This document shows positions 24,252 to 26,052 of a DNA stretch of 26,052 nucleotides, piece by piece (position 1 is the first letter of the stretch; each line of letters starts with the position of its first letter). Below the pieces are notes generated by a model. That model had not been told where the DNA came from, did not search any database, and was given only the letters and a program-made list of their open reading frames with translations. Source of the DNA: a virus; IMG/VR virus record IMGVR_UViG_3300023257_000102, positions 1-26,052 of that record; one strand, given 5' to 3'. The position numbers were made by a program, and so were the translations under genes.

Positions 24252-25093
24252 CAGTTATTATTTCAACAAGAGGTAGATATCACACGACACTACCTCTTTG
24301 TTTAATGTCCATATTAAATCAATCATATTCACCAATTGAAGTTATATTAGTAGATGATAATGATGTTAAAGAATTTTATAATATTCCAATTAATAAAGAA
24401 ATTTTAAAATTATTTAAATTAAAAAATATTGATTTTTCATATTTTCATGGAGAATCAAAAGGTCAAGTTTATGCACAAAAAATAGGAATAGATAATTCAA
24501 AAACAGATTGGATATTTAGAACAGATGATGATAATATATTAGAAAGTAATGTATTGGAAATATTATCAGGGAACATAAATGAAAAAGTTGGTGCATTATC
24601 TGGAATCATAATTTCTAACATTTATAATAAATTGAGAAAAATAGAAATACATGGTGATATTTATAATAAAATAGAAGATATTTATTCATCATTTAATATA
24701 CAAATGTGTGGAAATCAAGATAATAAAATTAAAAAAGTAGAACATTTGTATTCTAATTATCTTTTTAAAAAAGATATAATTAAAAGTGATATTACGTTAG
24801 ATTTTTCACCAGCAGGTCATAGAGAAGATACTGTTTTTACTCATGAAATATATAGAAAAGGTTATGATTTAGTAGTAAATCCAAAATGTATTATTTATCA
24901 TTTGAATGAACAAAAAGGTGGAAATAGAACTCATCAAAATGAACAAACAAATATAAATGAAAAGAAATTTATTCAAAAGATGAAAGATTGGGGAGTTATA
25001 CCAAATAAATTAAAAATAGAAAAAGATGAAGATATGATATTTACAATGCGTGGAAATACAAAATATTGGATTTTATCTAAAAATAAAAATTAA
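24242..25093 (+). CDS. GT2-family glycosyltransferase
   Basis: A 283-aa GT-A enzyme with the family's order of motifs: TVIISTRGRYHTTLPLCL at the start, SILNQSYSPIEVILVDDN (VDDN at 37-40, nucleotide binding), WIFRTDDDNIL (DDD 95-97, metal-binding DxD) and a later acidic catalytic-type site GHREDTVFTHEIYRKGY (Glu195, Asp196), followed by NPKCIIYHLN. There is no membrane segment, so it is cytoplasmic and likely acts on a soluble acceptor such as a protein or nucleotide sugar-linked chain. The start overlaps the upstream GT8-like gene, and the methyltransferase ATG follows its stop by one base. Confidence 0.8.
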   Translation: MDITVIISTRGRYHTTLPLCLMSILNQSYSPIEVILVDDNDVKEFYNIPINKEILKLFKLKNIDFSYFHGESKGQVYAQKIGIDNSKTDWIFRTDDDNILESNVLEILSGNINEKVGALSGIIISNIYNKLRKIEIHGDIYNKIEDIYSSFNIQMCGNQDNKIKKVEHLYSNYLFKKDIIKSDITLDFSPAGHREDTVFTHEIYRKGYDLVVNPKCIIYHLNEQKGGNRTHQNEQTNINEKKFIQKMKDWGVIPNKLKIEKDEDMIFTMRGNTKYWILSKNKN

Positions 25094-25094
25094 T

Positions 25095-25636
25095 ATGAAA
25101 AATAGATTTGAATTTTTTACACCATTAATGTGGGAACATGAATATAAACTAATTGAAAAATATTTAGAATCAGATGATATTTTATTAGAATGGGGAACAG
25201 GTAATGGTACTATTTATTTTTCAGGATTAGTAAAAGAAGTTATATCAATAGAACATGATATAGATTGGGTGAACTCTATTCAAAAAACTATTGATGCTTA
25301 TGAAATTGATAATATAATTCTTCATCATGTATCACAACACACACCAGATCCAATTCCTTGTAGATATGAACAGTTTAAAGATTATATTGAATATGCAAAA
25401 ATTAAAAAATTTAAATTTGATAAAGTTTTAGTTGATGGAAGAGCAAGAAAATATTGTGCTAAATCAATTTATGATATAATTGATGATGATGTTATTATTT
25501 TTGTTCATGATTTTAACCATAATGATTATAATATGGTGTTAAATATTATGATATTGTTGAACAACTAACTGAAGGACAAGGAATCGCAGCTTTAAAGAAA
25601 AAGAAAAAAGTTATAGAAGATAATAATTATTATTAG
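25095..25636 (+). pseudogene. SAM-dependent methyltransferase with a one-base frame break
   Basis: I chose the ATG at 25095 because the ATG at 25050 lies inside the GT2 gene. LLEWGTGNGTIYFSGL (motif I, about residues 30-45) and VISIEHD (acidic residue after beta-2) are Rossmann methyltransferase motifs, and FDKVLVDGRARKYCA and DVIIFVHDFNH match motifs IV-V. The frame ends at 25568, but from 25544 the frame one base back reads YYDIVEQLTEGQGIAALKKK and continues to TAG at 25634-25636, which looks like the true C-terminus. One missing A in the AAA run at 25541-25543 would explain it. It may be a sequencing error, a real mutation or slippage. Position suggests it methylates a sugar or peptide product of the glycosylation genes. 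Confidence 0.6.
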
Positions 25637-25646
25637 GATTCATATA

Positions 25647-25684
25647 TTATAATTTTAATATATAAAATAAAATTATAATTTTTT
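25647..25684 (+). terminator. AT-only Rho-independent terminator after the glycosylation genes
   Basis: TTATAATTTTA (25647-25657) and TAAAATTATAA (25668-25678) are perfect inverted repeats of 11 bases around a 10-base loop, followed directly by TTTTTT. Its place 10 bases after the methyltransferase stop fits transcription termination, although the stem has no GC pairs. Confidence 0.6.
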
Positions 25685-25834
25685 ATAAAATCTAGAACCT
25701 TTGCGTATAATTCTACAGGATCAACTTTTTCAAATTTTAAACTCACTGGAAATATATCTTATACAAGACAAGGTGATGGTGCTTCATCAGAATATGAAAT
25801 TATTACTGATACACCATTATTGATAAATATTTAA
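25679..25834 (+). pseudogene. Start-less coding remnant, probably of a structural gene
   Basis: Between two in-frame stops (25676-25678 and 25832-25834) lies an open stretch of 51 codons with protein-like sequence (SRTFAYNSTGSTFSNFKL, TGNISYTRQGDGASSEYE) in the Thr/Ser/Asn style of the virion proteins here. There is no ATG, GTG or TTG near its beginning, and it directly follows a terminator. It is most likely the tail end of a decayed or deleted structural gene; an unusual ATA or ATT start cannot be ruled out. Confidence 0.4.
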
Positions 25835-25853
25835 TTTCTATACTACATAATTT

Positions 25854-25866
25854 TATATATATAAAG
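25854..25866 (+). promoter_or_regulatory. Candidate late promoter box before the last gene
   Basis: TATATATATAAAG within TAATTTTATATATATAAAGAAAAGTATAAA, 12 bases before the ATG at 25878. The whole block is nearly the same as the leader before 7572 (TAATTTTTATATATAAAAGAAAAATATAAA), including the second TATAAA. Confidence 0.45.
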
Positions 25867-25877
25867 AAAAGTATAAA

Positions 25878-26052
25878 ATGCCAGATAGTATAAGTTCCAT
25901 AGATCAAACTTTTAATTATAATAACATTTTTTTTAGAATGTTACATATATCATTAGCTAAAACATTAAATAGAACAATAAGATGGATTAATTATTTTAGT
26001 GATGAAAAAAGGTGTGTTACAGTACCCATATATTTATCATTTGCTGGATCAG
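25878..26052 (+). CDS. 5' end of a probable virion structural gene, cut by the window edge
   Basis: The frame opens at ATG 25878 and stays open to the last base (58 codons). The visible protein starts MPDSISSIDQTFNYNNIFF and continues with a helical, basic piece (RMLHISLAKTLNRTIRWI) and then VPIYLSFAGS. No family was recognised from this short piece. A leader almost identical to that of the structural gene at 7572 and the location after the tail and glycosylation genes support a late structural role. Confidence 0.5.
   Translation, partial: MPDSISSIDQTFNYNNIFFRMLHISLAKTLNRTIRWINYFSDEKRCVTVPIYLSFAGS

Noticed and set aside
25050-25094. Methyltransferase start at the ATG at 25050
   Set aside because: It would overlap the GT2 gene by 44 bases with sequence that is just another frame of that gene; the ATG at 25095 gives a natural N-terminus right after the GT2 stop.
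25659-25667. TATATAAAA as a promoter
   Set aside because: It is mainly the loop of an 11-bp inverted repeat followed by TTTTTT, so a terminator explains it better.

Overview
The window is a very AT-rich piece of a large tailed phage genome, most likely a T4-type myovirus. Three things support this: a UvsW-type recombination helicase next to a probable UvsY, a probable gp6-like baseplate protein within a run of large structural proteins, and TATAAATA-like boxes just upstream of several genes. The host is probably a member of Bacteroidota. That is an inference from the near absence of Shine-Dalgarno sequences, A-rich leaders, and GTS/GTD collagen-like tail repeats of a kind common in phages of that group. 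No tRNA, integrase, transposase or CRISPR array was seen.

Layout. 1-1692 (+) is the 3' part of a large virion protein gene, open at the window edge. 1719-2921 (-) holds a probable UvsY and an unknown 237-aa protein. 2984-5952 (+) is the most unusual locus: a UvsW helicase gene broken into two by a split intein placed exactly inside the Walker B DECH box, with a zinc-finger PD-(D/E)xK-like endonuclease gene nested between the intein halves (a 'fractured gene'). 6065-7407 (+) encodes a small membrane protein and an unknown protein, closed by a terminator. 7572-14102 (+) is a structural block: a 918-aa protein, a 218-aa protein, a gp6-like baseplate wedge protein and three small unknowns. 14152-18587 (-) carries two multidomain glycosyltransferases. 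18686-21872 (+) carries a collagen-like tail fibre gene, apparently split by a one-base frame break, and a tail protein with a polysaccharide-deacetylase domain. 22023-25636 (+) adds a GT8-GT9 fusion, a second GT8-like protein, a GT2 enzyme and a frame-broken methyltransferase. The window ends in a start-less coding remnant and the 5' end of another probable structural gene.

How the genes may work together. UvsY and UvsW would serve recombination-dependent replication; UvsW activity should need trans-splicing of two polypeptides. The five glycosyltransferases plus the methyltransferase surround the Thr/Ser-rich fibre gene on both sides. One of them ends in a domain resembling the front half of autotransporter O-heptosyltransferases. 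This suggests, without proving it, a cassette that glycosylates virion proteins, perhaps the fibre repeat itself. Three frame breaks (fibre, methyltransferase, and the step into the C-intein ORF) run in the same sense. The first two could be single-base deletions or assembly errors; the third looks like an ordinary ATGA overlap.
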